The translations under genes were made by a program, and so were the position numbers. This document shows positions 1 to 9,029 of a DNA stretch of 64,000 nucleotides, in pieces. The notes below the pieces were generated by a model. It ran no database searches, was not told the origin of the DNA, and worked only from the letters and a program-made list of their open reading frames with translations. Source of the DNA: DASXVU01 sp963732855 (GTDB taxonomy: Archaea; Thermoplasmatota; Thermoplasmata; Methanomassiliicoccales; UBA472); assembly GCA_963732855.1 (NCBI GenBank), contig CAVTBB010000001.1, forward strand, positions 192,336 to 256,335. The letters are read 5' to 3'. Position 1 is the stretch's first letter, and each line of letters opens with the position of its first letter.

Positions 1-1784
1 GCTTTTTCAATCGCCTCTTCCCGATGGTGGAATTCGAGCGGGTCGGTGAATGGCGAGAACACGAAGAACTTGTAGTCTCTTGGGTATACCTGCACCGATA
101 TAATCTCCGAGACCTTGCTGCATACCGCCCCGACCGCATTGCCGACGTCATGGTTCGGGGGGATGATCACCTTGACGTTCATCCTCTTCTCCAGTTCTGG
201 CAGGAATACGTGGGCCGGTGCTCCGATCCCGACGATCGGCCGGTCCAGGGAAGCCTGGATGGACATGGTTCTGAAACCTGCAGCCCCCAGCGTAGCCTTT
301 ATCAGGTAATCGAGCGCACGGGACGGAGGGATATCGCCAGCTTCGTCAGATATGATCTTCTTGACCACCTCACCTCCGATCTTGGTGACCATGACATCCA
401 TGAAGTTATCGATAAACTGGTCCACGGTCATGCCTGCCAGGTTGGAGAATATCTCTATGCCCTCGCGGGATGCGTGGACGTCCCCCGGCGTATAGATGCC
501 TTTGACGTGCATTATATCGGTGGGGGTGAGCCCGGTCTGCACGAGATAGCCCTTGGCCTTCAGGGAACGGAGGTTTTCGGTCACGTAGTATAGATCTGGC
601 AAGCCTTCGTTTGCCTCGTTGAGCGTGCTGACCTTGTTCTCCTTCAGGAAGTTGTAGACAAGTCGGTCCTCATGACTGAGCTTCTCGACCTCCCTGTCAT
701 AGACCATATAGTACGTGGTCTGCCTGGACAGCCTGAGCTTGTCCAGAACCGCCGGGTCCATCCTGGACGCCAATGCCAGCGGCATCACCCGTTCCGGCCC
801 GATCTCCAGTTGTCCGAATCGGTCCACTTGCATGTCCGAGTCCCCACCAAGGCCGCTGGTCCAAATATCAATAGCGCGCACCCTGGTCCTCCAGTTTCCC
901 ACCGAGGCGCCTTCCCGATTGATGCGGGGAAATCCCCTGTCAAGATATGCTATGTCAGTTGAAGTCCCTCCGATATCGAGGACGATACAGTTCTCCAACT
1001 TTGACAGCAACCTTCCGCCCATCAGGCTAGCCGCAGGCCCGGACAGGATGGTATCGACCGGCCTGCCCCTGGCCACTGCGATGTTCATGAGCGACCCGTC
1101 GCCCTTATAGACCATGATCTTACCGTTGATACCTCTGTTCTCCATGGATTTCTCGACACTGCTCAGGAAATCCCCGATGATCGGGATCAACTTGGCATTC
1201 AGGACGGCGGTGATGGTCCTTTCCTTGATGCCCAGTTCCGTGGTCAGGTCATGACCGGTGACCGTGAGCATGTTGGCCCTGTCCATGATCGCCTTCCTGG
1301 CGCGTTCCTCATGGTCGGGATTATAGACGCTGAATATTCCGGAGATGGCGATCGCGTCCACCTTTTTCGTCATGGAGGAGATCGCCTTGTCAAGCGCGGC
1401 GACATCCAGGGGCTGATTCTCATAACCGCGGACGGTGTGACCTCCTTCTACCGTCTCGATGATCTTGGTCCCCATGTCCCATTCCCGGTCGGGGGACCAC
1501 CCGATGCAGATGAGGCCCACTTGTCCGCCCTTGCCAGTCAATATCGAATTGGTCGCCAAGGTTGTAGAGAGACCCACTATCTTGATCTCATCCACGGTGA
1601 ACTTTCCAGAAGCTATAACACCATCGACCGCCCCCAGAAGACCTATGGATAGGTCCTGATATGTCGTAGGGGACTTCGCCTTGGCCAGTATCTCCATTGT
1701 TTCCATGTCGATGACCGCCGCATCGGTGAACGTTCCCCCCGTGTCGATCCCAAGTCCTAGAGTCCTTTCGCCAACTGAAGCCAT
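1..1784 (-). CDS. hydantoinase/oxoprolinase family protein (3' end outside window)
   Basis: The reading frame opens at an ATG at 1784 and stays open to the window edge, so at least 594 codons are present and the C-terminus is missing. The N-terminus carries the actin-fold phosphate motif GIDTGGTFTDAAV (about residues 11-23), followed by a TTLATNSIL stretch; both are hallmarks of the HyuA/5-oxoprolinase N-terminal domain. Family members cleave cyclic amides such as hydantoins or 5-oxoproline with ATP, but many archaeal members have no proven substrate. Some lie near corrinoid methyltransferase genes, and a corrinoid protein is encoded 2.4 kb away here. No clear Shine-Dalgarno precedes the ATG. 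The family is secure; the substrate is unknown. Confidence 0.85.
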   Translation of the reverse strand, partial: MASVGERTLGLGIDTGGTFTDAAVIDMETMEILAKAKSPTTYQDLSIGLLGAVDGVIASGKFTVDEIKIVGLSTTLATNSILTGKGGQVGLICIGWSPDREWDMGTKIIETVEGGHTVRGYENQPLDVAALDKAISSMTKKVDAIAISGIFSVYNPDHEERARKAIMDRANMLTVTGHDLTTELGIKERTITAVLNAKLIPIIGDFLSSVEKSMENRGINGKIMVYKGDGSLMNIAVARGRPVDTILSGPAASLMGGRLLSKLENCIVLDIGGTSTDIAYLDRGFPRINREGASVGNWRTRVRAIDIWTSGLGGDSDMQVDRFGQLEIGPERVMPLALASRMDPAVLDKLRLSRQTTYYMVYDREVEKLSHEDRLVYNFLKENKVSTLNEANEGLPDLYYVTENLRSLKAKGYLVQTGLTPTDIMHVKGIYTPGDVHASREGIEIFSNLAGMTVDQFIDNFMDVMVTKIGGEVVKKIISDEAGDIPPSRALDYLIKATLGAAGFRTMSIQASLDRPIVGIGAPAHVFLPELEKRMNVKVIIPPNHDVGNAVGAVCSKVSEIISVQVYPRDYKFFVFSPFTDPLEFHHREEAIEK

Positions 1785-1857
1785 TGAAGACTACGCTCCA
1801 TTAGAATGAGAGGTAAAAAGCACCACGAAGGTCAATAATGTTTCCTAAATGTTGAGT

Positions 1858-3237
1858 TCACATCAGGATGGCGGGCGGAATCAGGAGCATCATGAAGAGC
1901 GCCAAAAGGTATGATGCACGCTTCATCCTATTGGAGATTCCGTCTACCCTTAATGCCCACATGAGGACCATGATCGATGCCAACAATACGAGCTGGATTC
2001 CCGCTAGCTCGATATACTTTGCCGATACGAACCCGAAACCGCTGATCAGTACGTTAGCAGAAAGTGCGGATAGAACAACTCCGCTCAGGCCAGTGACCAG
2101 GCCGATAAAGAGCATGAGGACGTCTATCCTTCCATTTCCAGCGATTCTTTTGACCATGCTGTTGCCACCATAGTGCCAGGCAAATAGAACGATCAGTCCG
2201 AGAAGGACCAGGGCAAGGCCAGCAATTATGACCGTCCGCGTCGCGATGCCCTCGATCTCATTGAAGATCTTGATGTTGCCCGATATTCCTAATATCCATG
2301 CCCCCTCGGTTGCCAGGACGATCCCCGAGCCCATGCCGAAGAACTCGATCAATATCCTCCGGTCCAGCTTTGATTCGGCCAGCTTCCTGAATGAGAACAC
2401 CAATAGACCGAGCGCGAACAATTGCGCGGCGGCCGTGGATACCAACATCTTTGTCACCGTGTCATTCAATGAATCAGAATACATCAGAGTGACCGGCTCA
2501 GCAATGTAGGCCAGAACCAGACCCTCCAAAGCTATAACCAGTATCATCAAGGAAAAGATGATGTTCATCCGTTTCTTGCCCAAACGATTCGCAAATATCC
2601 CATTCTCGCGGAACAGTTGCATGACCAACAGAATGCCGGAAAGCAGGAATAGCTGCAGACCAGCCAGGAATATTGTCTGCTTCAGGACGGTTCCTATGCC
2701 GACCATGGCGGTGTCTGCGGACATGCCCATGACCAGGAGGCCTTCTCCCAGAAGGACGACCGTGAGGACGATGGCCCCCCATTCGAACAACCAATTGTTC
2801 TGCTCCTTGTCCCGCCGGATCCACAGGCTTAGCTGGAGAATCCCTAGTATGAATAGCTGGGCCCCGGCCAGTGCCACGAATTTCTTCGAGACCCCCTGGA
2901 TATTGCCTATCATTATATCGCTTGAAAACAGGACCACAACGATGCCTTCGATGATCATCGCCACTGAGGCCAGCAGCATAACGATGGGGATGATCTTGCC
3001 CAACATCCCTTCCATTCTCTTGTTCTTATAAAAGACCCAAACCGATATCATCAGCGCACTGAGGACGGCCAGTTGGGCCCCGGCCAGAACGAACGTTGAT
3101 TGGGCTATGCCTCCGATGCCGTTTATCGCGGTGGGCTTGGCTACATAGATGGCGAATAGTCCCTCTATCATCGCCATAATGCCAAACAGGATCCCTATGA
3201 CCCTTTTCCCATTCTTGATAGTTATCAGCCCCACCAC
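1858..3237 (-). CDS. six-fold internal repeat integral membrane protein, unknown function
   Basis: The 459-residue product is almost entirely hydrophobic. I read it as six tandem units of about 70 residues, each with two membrane helices, plus one final helix (about 13 TM segments). The first helix of each unit carries an EG-type motif (IEGL, IEGI, GEGL, LEGL, TEGA, degenerate LSGV in the last). The second usually carries AGAQL or a variant (AGLQL, AAAQL, AGIQL). Basic, polar loops separate the units. The start is GTG: two GTG codons stand in tandem at 3237 and 3234 and an in-frame stop lies just upstream. I recognise no named family. A channel, transporter or membrane scaffold are all possible; repeated glutamates inside helices suggest ion or substrate contact, but that is inference. 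Confidence 0.75.
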   Translation of the reverse strand: MVGLITIKNGKRVIGILFGIMAMIEGLFAIYVAKPTAINGIGGIAQSTFVLAGAQLAVLSALMISVWVFYKNKRMEGMLGKIIPIVMLLASVAMIIEGIVVVLFSSDIMIGNIQGVSKKFVALAGAQLFILGILQLSLWIRRDKEQNNWLFEWGAIVLTVVLLGEGLLVMGMSADTAMVGIGTVLKQTIFLAGLQLFLLSGILLVMQLFRENGIFANRLGKKRMNIIFSLMILVIALEGLVLAYIAEPVTLMYSDSLNDTVTKMLVSTAAAQLFALGLLVFSFRKLAESKLDRRILIEFFGMGSGIVLATEGAWILGISGNIKIFNEIEGIATRTVIIAGLALVLLGLIVLFAWHYGGNSMVKRIAGNGRIDVLMLFIGLVTGLSGVVLSALSANVLISGFGFVSAKYIELAGIQLVLLASIMVLMWALRVDGISNRMKRASYLLALFMMLLIPPAILM

Positions 3238-3380
3238 GGCTCCGGATCAAGCGACCCTGAAATCAGGATCGTGCTCCTTGCTCATTGAAACGCTAATACC
3301 GATATTAAAGATTCCATCCAATTTACCTAATCTGACTTTGACATCTGACCAAATGAATCGCCAGATGTCCAGTTTCGTTC

Positions 3381-3391
3381 TCTATTTATAG
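3381..3391 (+). promoter_or_regulatory. TATA box for the DUF457-type gene (probable leaderless transcript)
   Basis: The sequence TATTTATAGC is centred about 27 bases before the ATG at 3414. This is the normal archaeal distance from TATA box to transcription start, so the mRNA probably begins at or next to the start codon. No Shine-Dalgarno is visible, in agreement. Confidence 0.5.
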
Positions 3392-3413
3392 CACCCTTGA
3401 GATTGGCCGAGTT

Positions 3414-4139
3414 ATGCTGCTGATGTGCCATATCTTCATCGGCCTTATCATCGGTCTGTTATTGTTTCAGCTATTGAAAGATCGAAGGGTGATCGGGCTG
3501 GCAGCGATAGGCAGCATACTCCCAGACCTCATCGACAAGCCATTGGGTCACATTTTACTGAATGGATCGCTCGATTACGGTCGTATCTACGCCCACAGCG
3601 GATTGTTCCTTATCGCCATCCTGACCGCGGGCGTTATGTACCATCATCAGAAGAAGAATACCTGGATCATGATTGGACTGACTGCGGGCTTGGTTACCCA
3701 TCTTCTATTGGACTCCATGTGGGACCTGCCGGTGACTTTATTCTATCCGCTCCTAGGCGAATTCGGGGCGCACCATTTCCCGAACTATATCGAGGACTCG
3801 CTCCTGAAAGAGATCGGAAACCCTTATGAATGGATATTCGGCGTTTCCGCGTTGGCCATACTCCTATTCACATACAGGGACAAGCTGGGAAGATTCAGGG
3901 ATGATATTGAAAAGTTCGCTCCCGGAACCATGAAGAACCTTGCGATACTTATGATCGTTACTGCGTTCTTGTCCATTCTGTCGGCCGCAATGGGGTCGTA
4001 TAACCCCTTGTCCAGAAGCAGCGGCGTGGAAACGAACCTGATCATAGGCATTGCAGGCATGATCGGTGGGTTATTCTCTTACCGTATCTGGACCCGACAT
4101 GGCGCAGAAGCGACGTTAAAGGTTCCACTGATTCAATAA
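3414..4139 (+). CDS. YdjM/DUF457-type membrane-bound putative metal-dependent hydrolase
   Basis: The 241-residue protein has about five to six hydrophobic segments and the conserved polar positions of the YdjM/DUF457 family: an N-terminal membrane histidine (CHIFIGL), an aspartate pair in GSILPDLIDKPLG, HSGLF, and THLLLDSMWD. In the family these His and Asp residues are thought to bind a metal at the membrane; the reaction is not established for archaeal members. The gene stands alone and is convergent with the corrinoid gene, 49 bases away. A TATA box about 27 bases upstream and the lack of a ribosome-binding site support the chosen ATG and leaderless translation. Confidence 0.7.
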   Translation: MLLMCHIFIGLIIGLLLFQLLKDRRVIGLAAIGSILPDLIDKPLGHILLNGSLDYGRIYAHSGLFLIAILTAGVMYHHQKKNTWIMIGLTAGLVTHLLLDSMWDLPVTLFYPLLGEFGAHHFPNYIEDSLLKEIGNPYEWIFGVSALAILLFTYRDKLGRFRDDIEKFAPGTMKNLAILMIVTAFLSILSAAMGSYNPLSRSSGVETNLIIGIAGMIGGLFSYRIWTRHGAEATLKVPLIQ

Positions 4140-4188
4140 TGATGTAAGAAAAAGTGGGAAAAAGATTGGAAAGGTTGAAGCAAGTTTA

Positions 4189-4824
4189 TTACTTCAAAAG
4201 GTCTGCGACGACCTTGACGGCTTCATTAGCGTCGTATCCCCAACCGTCGCATCCGATCTGGTTGGCGAATTCCCTGGAAGTCGCACCGCCGCCGACCATC
4301 GTCTTGATCTTCGGCTTCAGGTTGCCTTCCTTGCACATCCTCTCGATCTCCTTCATTCCCGCGAGCGTCGGGGTCATGAGGGTGGAGGTCGCGATGATGT
4401 TGGCGTTCTCGGCCTTAGCCTTCTCAACGATGTTCTTAACTGGGATATCTCTGCCCAAATCGAAGATCGTGAGGCCAGCACCGGTAAGCATCGCCTTTAC
4501 GATGTTCTTTCCGATATCGTGAACGTCTCCTTCAACAACGGCCATGACGACCTTTCCCTGAGCTCCAGCGGACGTCTTGTCGAGTTTCGGCAGGGCGACA
4601 TCGAGAGCCTGGTAGAGAGTCTGGGCGGACAACAGAACTTGGGGCAGGAAGTACTCCTTCTTCTCGTACTTCTGACCAACGATCTCCATCGCCTTGTTCA
4701 ATCCCTCAAAGATGATTACCTTCGCGGTTATTCCTTCAGCAAGGGCTTTCTCGGCCAATGGCTTGGCCTCTTTTATCTTTCCCTTGACAACAACATCAAC
4801 CAAATTTTGCAGTGTCTCACTCAT
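4189..4824 (-). CDS. methyltransferase corrinoid protein (MtmC/MtbC/MttC-like)
   Basis: This 211-residue protein has the two-part plan of methanogen corrinoid proteins: an N-terminal helical cap (about residues 1-85) and a C-terminal B12-binding Rossmann domain. The cobalt-binding signature DVHDIG lies at residues 100-105 with His102 as lower ligand, followed by GGGATSREFA near the C-terminus. Such proteins carry a methyl group from a substrate-specific methyltransferase to a CoM methyltransferase. I moved the start from the first ATG (4908) to 4824, where GGGAGGA lies at ideal spacing and the family N-terminus (MSETLQNLV) begins. No substrate methyltransferase is adjacent, so the methyl donor cannot be named. 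An AmrS-like radical SAM gene lies upstream on the same strand. Confidence 0.88.
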   Translation of the reverse strand: MSETLQNLVDVVVKGKIKEAKPLAEKALAEGITAKVIIFEGLNKAMEIVGQKYEKKEYFLPQVLLSAQTLYQALDVALPKLDKTSAGAQGKVVMAVVEGDVHDIGKNIVKAMLTGAGLTIFDLGRDIPVKNIVEKAKAENANIIATSTLMTPTLAGMKEIERMCKEGNLKPKIKTMVGGGATSREFANQIGCDGWGYDANEAVKVVADLLK

Positions 4825-4931
4825 GCACTTTCCTCCCAAATAATGAAAGAATTTACTCATCGCATGCCAATTGATTGTAATAAAGCCTTTTATGGATGGA
4901 TGTACCATCCACGATTCTGTCGATACAATCG

Positions 4932-6044
4932 TTAATCACTGCCAGTCGGATGGATTTCTCGAATCGGTAAGGACTCGCCGCAAAAAGGGCAGCATCCATC
5001 ACGTGTAAGATTATGGACCTTGGAGAAGGTCGGACAGAAGCGACTAACCTGCTCTTTCTTAACAAAAACCTTCTCGATTGCTTCTTCCGCCTTACGCGAA
5101 ATGACGACCTTTCTGCATGAGGGACAACGTGTGTCCTGGTCTTCTCCAGTCACTCCCCCCAGATAAACGAATCGTAATCCAGCGTCAAGAAGCACTTGCT
5201 TGCATGCATACATCTCCTGCATTTCTGGGCTCGGTACTGTTGAAAATAGATAAGCCGGTTGGAACCGGAAGAGATGAACCGGAATGTCCCGATCCAACTC
5301 CTCGATCACCCAATCCGCGAATCTGGCCAACATTCTCTTGTCGTTGGTCCTGCCTGGTATCACGGGATAGGCGAGCTCCAGGTGAATTCCTTTGTCCTTG
5401 GCTCTGATGCATGTCTCAAGCACAGGAGCAAGCCGCCCTTGGCACATATCATGATAGGTCTTTTCCTCGAACCCTTTGATATCGACCTTGATCACGTCGA
5501 TGTTGTCTAATAGTTCCTCCCTTGCCTCCGGTCCGATGTACCCGTTGGTGTTCAACAAAGAGAACAGGCCTTCCCTTTTGGCCAATCTAGATACGTCGAT
5601 TATGTACTCGGACCAAACGATCGGTTCATTGAACGTCCATCCGATACCATCGACCTTCTTCTCCAGCGCGGATCGGACCAATTCTTCAGGCGACAGATAT
5701 TTGGATGGTGTCTCTTCGAACCGGGATCGAACCAATACAGAGTTCTGACAGTAGCCGCAGTCCAAGGTGCATCCGAAAGTGCCGACTGAATACAATATGG
5801 CTCCGGGATGAAAATGGAATATTGGTTTCTTTTCTACGGGATCGACCGCTGTCACACACACACGGCCATAGGTCTGGGTTATCATCTTGCCGGCAACGTT
5901 GGCACGTGCGTTACAGAATCCAATAGCCCCATCATGGATCAAGCACCTGCGGGGGCATAGAAGACACAATGTTGCGTCCCCTTCAGTGCGCCACCATTTG
6001 GCGAGGTGATCGAACGACCCTGATTCAATAGTCATCATCCTCAT
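4932..6044 (-). CDS. amrS: AmrS-like radical SAM enzyme with C-terminal zinc-finger pair
   Basis: The 370-residue protein has the layout of the AmmeMemoRadiSam-system radical SAM family: an N-terminal cysteine cluster (CLLCPRRC about residues 27-34), the DPVEKKPIFHFHPG segment, and the radical SAM 4Fe-4S motif CxxxCxxC at Cys92, Cys96 and Cys99. Beyond the core barrel it carries two further CxxC pairs (CPSC and CPFC) like a C-terminal zinc ribbon; I believe this extension is not universal in the family. The substrate of AmrS proteins is unknown, and AmrA/AmrB partners are not visible here. The ATG at 6044 overlaps a tiny zinc-ribbon ORF by 20 bases; start codons two or three residues further in are equally possible. 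Confidence 0.8.
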   Translation of the reverse strand: MRMMTIESGSFDHLAKWWRTEGDATLCLLCPRRCLIHDGAIGFCNARANVAGKMITQTYGRVCVTAVDPVEKKPIFHFHPGAILYSVGTFGCTLDCGYCQNSVLVRSRFEETPSKYLSPEELVRSALEKKVDGIGWTFNEPIVWSEYIIDVSRLAKREGLFSLLNTNGYIGPEAREELLDNIDVIKVDIKGFEEKTYHDMCQGRLAPVLETCIRAKDKGIHLELAYPVIPGRTNDKRMLARFADWVIEELDRDIPVHLFRFQPAYLFSTVPSPEMQEMYACKQVLLDAGLRFVYLGGVTGEDQDTRCPSCRKVVISRKAEEAIEKVFVKKEQVSRFCPTFSKVHNLTRDGCCPFCGESLPIREIHPTGSD

Positions 6045-6120
6045 CCTGCGATGCCCCGCAATTCGGACATTTCTTATGGTTCTTCTTCATGACCGACCCG
6101 CAGACGATGCACTCCGACAA
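6025..6120 (-). CDS. 31-residue zinc-ribbon microprotein
   Basis: This short frame is read from TTG at 6120, preceded by a strong GGGGG ribosome-binding stretch at suitable spacing. The product carries two knuckles, CIVC near the N-terminus and CPNC about 15 residues later, then an acidic tail ending in DEDDDY. It overlaps the start of the radical SAM gene by 20 bases, which suggests coupled translation. No ATG lies in frame upstream. Archaeal genomes encode many such small rubredoxin-like or zinc-ribbon proteins, often without known role. The cysteine pattern and the ribosome-binding site are the evidence; a chance ORF cannot be excluded. Confidence 0.5.
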   Translation of the reverse strand: MSECIVCGSVMKKNHKKCPNCGASQDEDDDY

Positions 6121-6225
6121 TTGTTTTCCCCCGGTATATGAACGCTCGTGTATCTAATTAGAGTTACTGCATCCTTGCTCGATAATTATCATGACCTGGC
6201 TCAAATTTGGGATACTTCTGGATGG

Positions 6226-6235
6226 TAAATATAAT
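6226..6235 (+). promoter_or_regulatory. TATA box of the ech operon
   Basis: TAAATATAAT lies about 35-40 bases before the echA ATG at 6268, which puts the transcription start near 6255-6260 with a very short leader. It is the only good TATA-like element before the six overlapping ech genes. Confidence 0.5.
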
Positions 6236-6267
6236 AAGGAAGGGGTTGGAATGTTGCTCTGGTTGAT

Positions 6268-8151
6268 ATGCAGGTCGCAACGCTTTATATCCTTCTTCTG
6301 ATCGTGGTCCCGACCCTGGGCGGCCTATTGTGCCTGGCCCGGAAGCGCGGTACCTCACCTTCGATCATTGTCGCCAGTATCTCCGCGGCCACAATGGTAC
6401 TGGCACTCAGCCTATTGGGATACATGTCCATCAACAATATCACGACCATCTCGATAGATGCGGACGAGGTGTTCCCCATGGAGTGGGTCATATTGGCGCT
6501 TGACCTCGCGCTGATGGCCTATTTCATCTATATCGGCATCAAGGAGAAGAGCAAATGGATTGTGGCCTTCGCGCTCTTGCAAATCGTCCCCCTGATAATC
6601 TTCGAATCGTTGGTCATGGACAAGAGTGCCGACCCTGTGATCTTCGCCGACTATCTGAGCGTCGTAATGATGCTGATCACCTCACTGGTCGGATCGGTGA
6701 TCATCCTTTATGCGATACGGTACATGAAGACCGATAGCAACCAGCCAAGGTTCTTCGCGGTTATGCTCATCTTCATCGGGGCGATGAATGGCGCGGTCTT
6801 CAGCAATGACCTCCTATGGCTGTTCTTCTTCTGGGAGGTGACGACTCTGACATCCTTCCTGTTGATCGGGCACACGAAGACCAAAGAAGCGAGAAAATCA
6901 GCGAGGGTTGCCGCCGAGATAACATTGGGGGGCGGTGTGCTCCTTCTGGTCTCGATCATCCTTTCCTACTACTACTTCAGCGCCCTCACGATCTCGTCAC
7001 TACCGTTGGGCACAAGCATCCTAGGATTGCAATTGCTGCCGTTCGCCCTGATGGCGGTGGCGGCGTTCACAAAATCGGCCCAGGTACCGTTCCAGAGGTG
7101 GCTGCTCGGGGCCATGGTGGCTCCGACCCCGGTGTCGGCATTGCTGCACTCGGCCACCATGGTCAATCTGGGAGTGTATTTCCTGATCCGACTTTCCCCG
7201 AGCCTGGTAGGGCAGGATATGATAGCCTGGACCATCGGTATCGTAGGAGCGACATCATTCCTGGCAACGTCACTGCTGGCCATCGCTCAGAGCAATTCCA
7301 AACGCGTGCTGGCTTACTCCACGATCGGGAATCTGGGCCTGATCATTGTGTGCGTTGGACTGAACACAGCGCTATCAATCACCGCAGGAATGATCATCCT
7401 CATCTTCCATGCCATCTCCAAGGCCCTCCTGTTCATGTCGGTAGGGGTGGTAAAGGAGGAGATCAGGTCCGAGGACATTGATGTCATGGCATATCTGCGC
7501 GACAAGTTGCCTTTCATATCCGTTTCGATCTTTGTCGGCGTCTTCATGCTCATGCTTCCCCCTTTCGGCCTGTTCGCAGGCAAGTGGATCGTTTCTGAGG
7601 CGGCTGGCGGTTTCCCGTTCATAGCCATCCTTCTCTCGGTCGGCTTTGCCGGGACCATCGTCTACTATAGCAAGTGGCTCGGTCGTCTGTTCGGAGCAGG
7701 TCCGCGAATCTCCAGGCCGACAGTACTGAGTGAAAAACTGCCCATATTGTACAAATATACCATAGGTGCGCTTCTCGGGGCTGGAATCGTTTTATCCTTG
7801 GCCATCGGCTTAGTCATACGATACCTGATCGACCCGTACCTCGAGCTACACTACGCCTCGGCGGTGGGGGACACGTTCCTGTCCGTGAACACGGAACTCG
7901 GGTCGTTCCCAGCGTTCTATATCCTGCTGATCGTCGGGATCCTGTTCCTGGGATTCGGTTTCCTGCTCAAGTTGGACAAGAAAGAACTTGCTCAAGCTTA
8001 TGCCTGTGGGGAGGACCCAGAGTTCGATCTGGGAGGTTTCTACTACCTGAACGAGAAAATTGAGGCCCGCTGGAACATGATTATCCTGGTCCTTGCCACG
8101 GTGTTGCTGGTGATGCTCCTCGCTATACCCATGGCACTGGAGGTGATCTAA
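6268..8151 (+). CDS. echA: Ech-type hydrogenase subunit A (NuoL/MrpA-like proton or sodium pump)
   Basis: At 627 residues this matches EchA/NuoL-type antiporter subunits. It is a many-helix membrane protein with the key charged residues of the family: Glu190 in FFWEVTTLTS (TM5 glutamate), Lys269 in AAFTKSAQVPF (TM7 lysine), His294 in LLHSATMV, and a later lysine in FAGKWIVSEA (TM12 position). These residues form the ion-translocation half-channels in complex I relatives. The subunit would couple ferredoxin-dependent H2 production, or its reverse, to H+ or Na+ movement. It is the first gene of the operon, and its TAA shares its last base with the ATG of echB. Confidence 0.92.
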   Translation: MQVATLYILLLIVVPTLGGLLCLARKRGTSPSIIVASISAATMVLALSLLGYMSINNITTISIDADEVFPMEWVILALDLALMAYFIYIGIKEKSKWIVAFALLQIVPLIIFESLVMDKSADPVIFADYLSVVMMLITSLVGSVIILYAIRYMKTDSNQPRFFAVMLIFIGAMNGAVFSNDLLWLFFFWEVTTLTSFLLIGHTKTKEARKSARVAAEITLGGGVLLLVSIILSYYYFSALTISSLPLGTSILGLQLLPFALMAVAAFTKSAQVPFQRWLLGAMVAPTPVSALLHSATMVNLGVYFLIRLSPSLVGQDMIAWTIGIVGATSFLATSLLAIAQSNSKRVLAYSTIGNLGLIIVCVGLNTALSITAGMIILIFHAISKALLFMSVGVVKEEIRSEDIDVMAYLRDKLPFISVSIFVGVFMLMLPPFGLFAGKWIVSEAAGGFPFIAILLSVGFAGTIVYYSKWLGRLFGAGPRISRPTVLSEKLPILYKYTIGALLGAGIVLSLAIGLVIRYLIDPYLELHYASAVGDTFLSVNTELGSFPAFYILLIVGILFLGFGFLLKLDKKELAQAYACGEDPEFDLGGFYYLNEKIEARWNMIILVLATVLLVMLLAIPMALEVI

Positions 8152-9029
8152 TGACCGACCTTGAACTATTGGTGATCACCATCCTTGTCGGGATATTGAC
8201 GCCGTTCGCGATCGGACTGCTGATCGGGATCGATAGGAAGTTGACGGCCAGGATGCAGAATAGGGTTGGTCCTCCAGTCCTGCAGCCATTCTATGACCTG
8301 ATTAAACTGTTCGGAAAAGAGCGCAGGGCCATGAACAGCTCTCAAGTTGTGTTCGCGATAGCCGCCATGTTCTTACAGCTGGCCGGGTTCGTGCTTCTAG
8401 TCACTGGCGGGGACCTATTGGTGGTGTTCTTCGTGTCCAGCACAGGTTCTTTCGCCTTCGTCCTAGGCGCCTTCAGCGCGCATTCGCCTTTCTCATACTA
8501 TGGGGCGCAAAGGGAACTGCTTCAGATACTGGCATACGAACCGGTTATTTTCATGGCGATCATCGCTATAGGTTTCAGGGAGAAGACTTACCTTGCCGGT
8601 AGCATAACACATGACCTGTTGTTCATGCTGCCGTTGGTCCTGCTCTCCCTTTTGCCTGTACTGGTCATCAAAATGGAAAAGTCCCCTTACGATATCGCCA
8701 CGGCGCATACGGAACTGGTGTCAGGCCCCTATGTAGAATATTCCGGGACATACCTGGCGATCACCGAGATAGCTCATTGGTTCGATGTCGCCGTCTTGTT
8801 CGGCATTATGACGCTTTTCTTTTGGGACCAGAACATCTGGGTATCCATTGGGGTAAAACTGCTTATCGTTCTGGCGTTCTTCTTTTCGGCGGCCGTGATT
8901 GACAACGTTACCGCAAGATTGACCAGGGAGCGGATGGTCAAGTTCACGTTGGCATTCGGTCTGACACTGACGGCAGGGAACATACTGATATTGTTCCTTG
9001 CAGACAAGGGGGTTTTCACATGGCCTTGA
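8151..9029 (+). CDS. echB: Ech-type hydrogenase subunit B (NuoH-like membrane anchor)
   Basis: The 292-residue protein has about eight membrane helices and two NuoH-family signatures: RMQNRVGPPVLQPFYDLIKL after the first helix, and the ELVSGPYVEYSG loop about two thirds along. NuoH/EchB links the hydrophilic hydrogenase module to the antiporter subunit and contributes to the quinone-like cavity, here without quinone. The ATG overlaps the echA stop by one base, and echC begins ten bases before this gene ends, so the three are translationally coupled. Confidence 0.92.
   Translation: MTDLELLVITILVGILTPFAIGLLIGIDRKLTARMQNRVGPPVLQPFYDLIKLFGKERRAMNSSQVVFAIAAMFLQLAGFVLLVTGGDLLVVFFVSSTGSFAFVLGAFSAHSPFSYYGAQRELLQILAYEPVIFMAIIAIGFREKTYLAGSITHDLLFMLPLVLLSLLPVLVIKMEKSPYDIATAHTELVSGPYVEYSGTYLAITEIAHWFDVAVLFGIMTLFFWDQNIWVSIGVKLLIVLAFFFSAAVIDNVTARLTRERMVKFTLAFGLTLTAGNILILFLADKGVFTWP

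Noticed and set aside
6816..7481. 221-codon ORF inside echA
   Set aside because: Shadow frame; echA has conserved ion-channel residues and full length.
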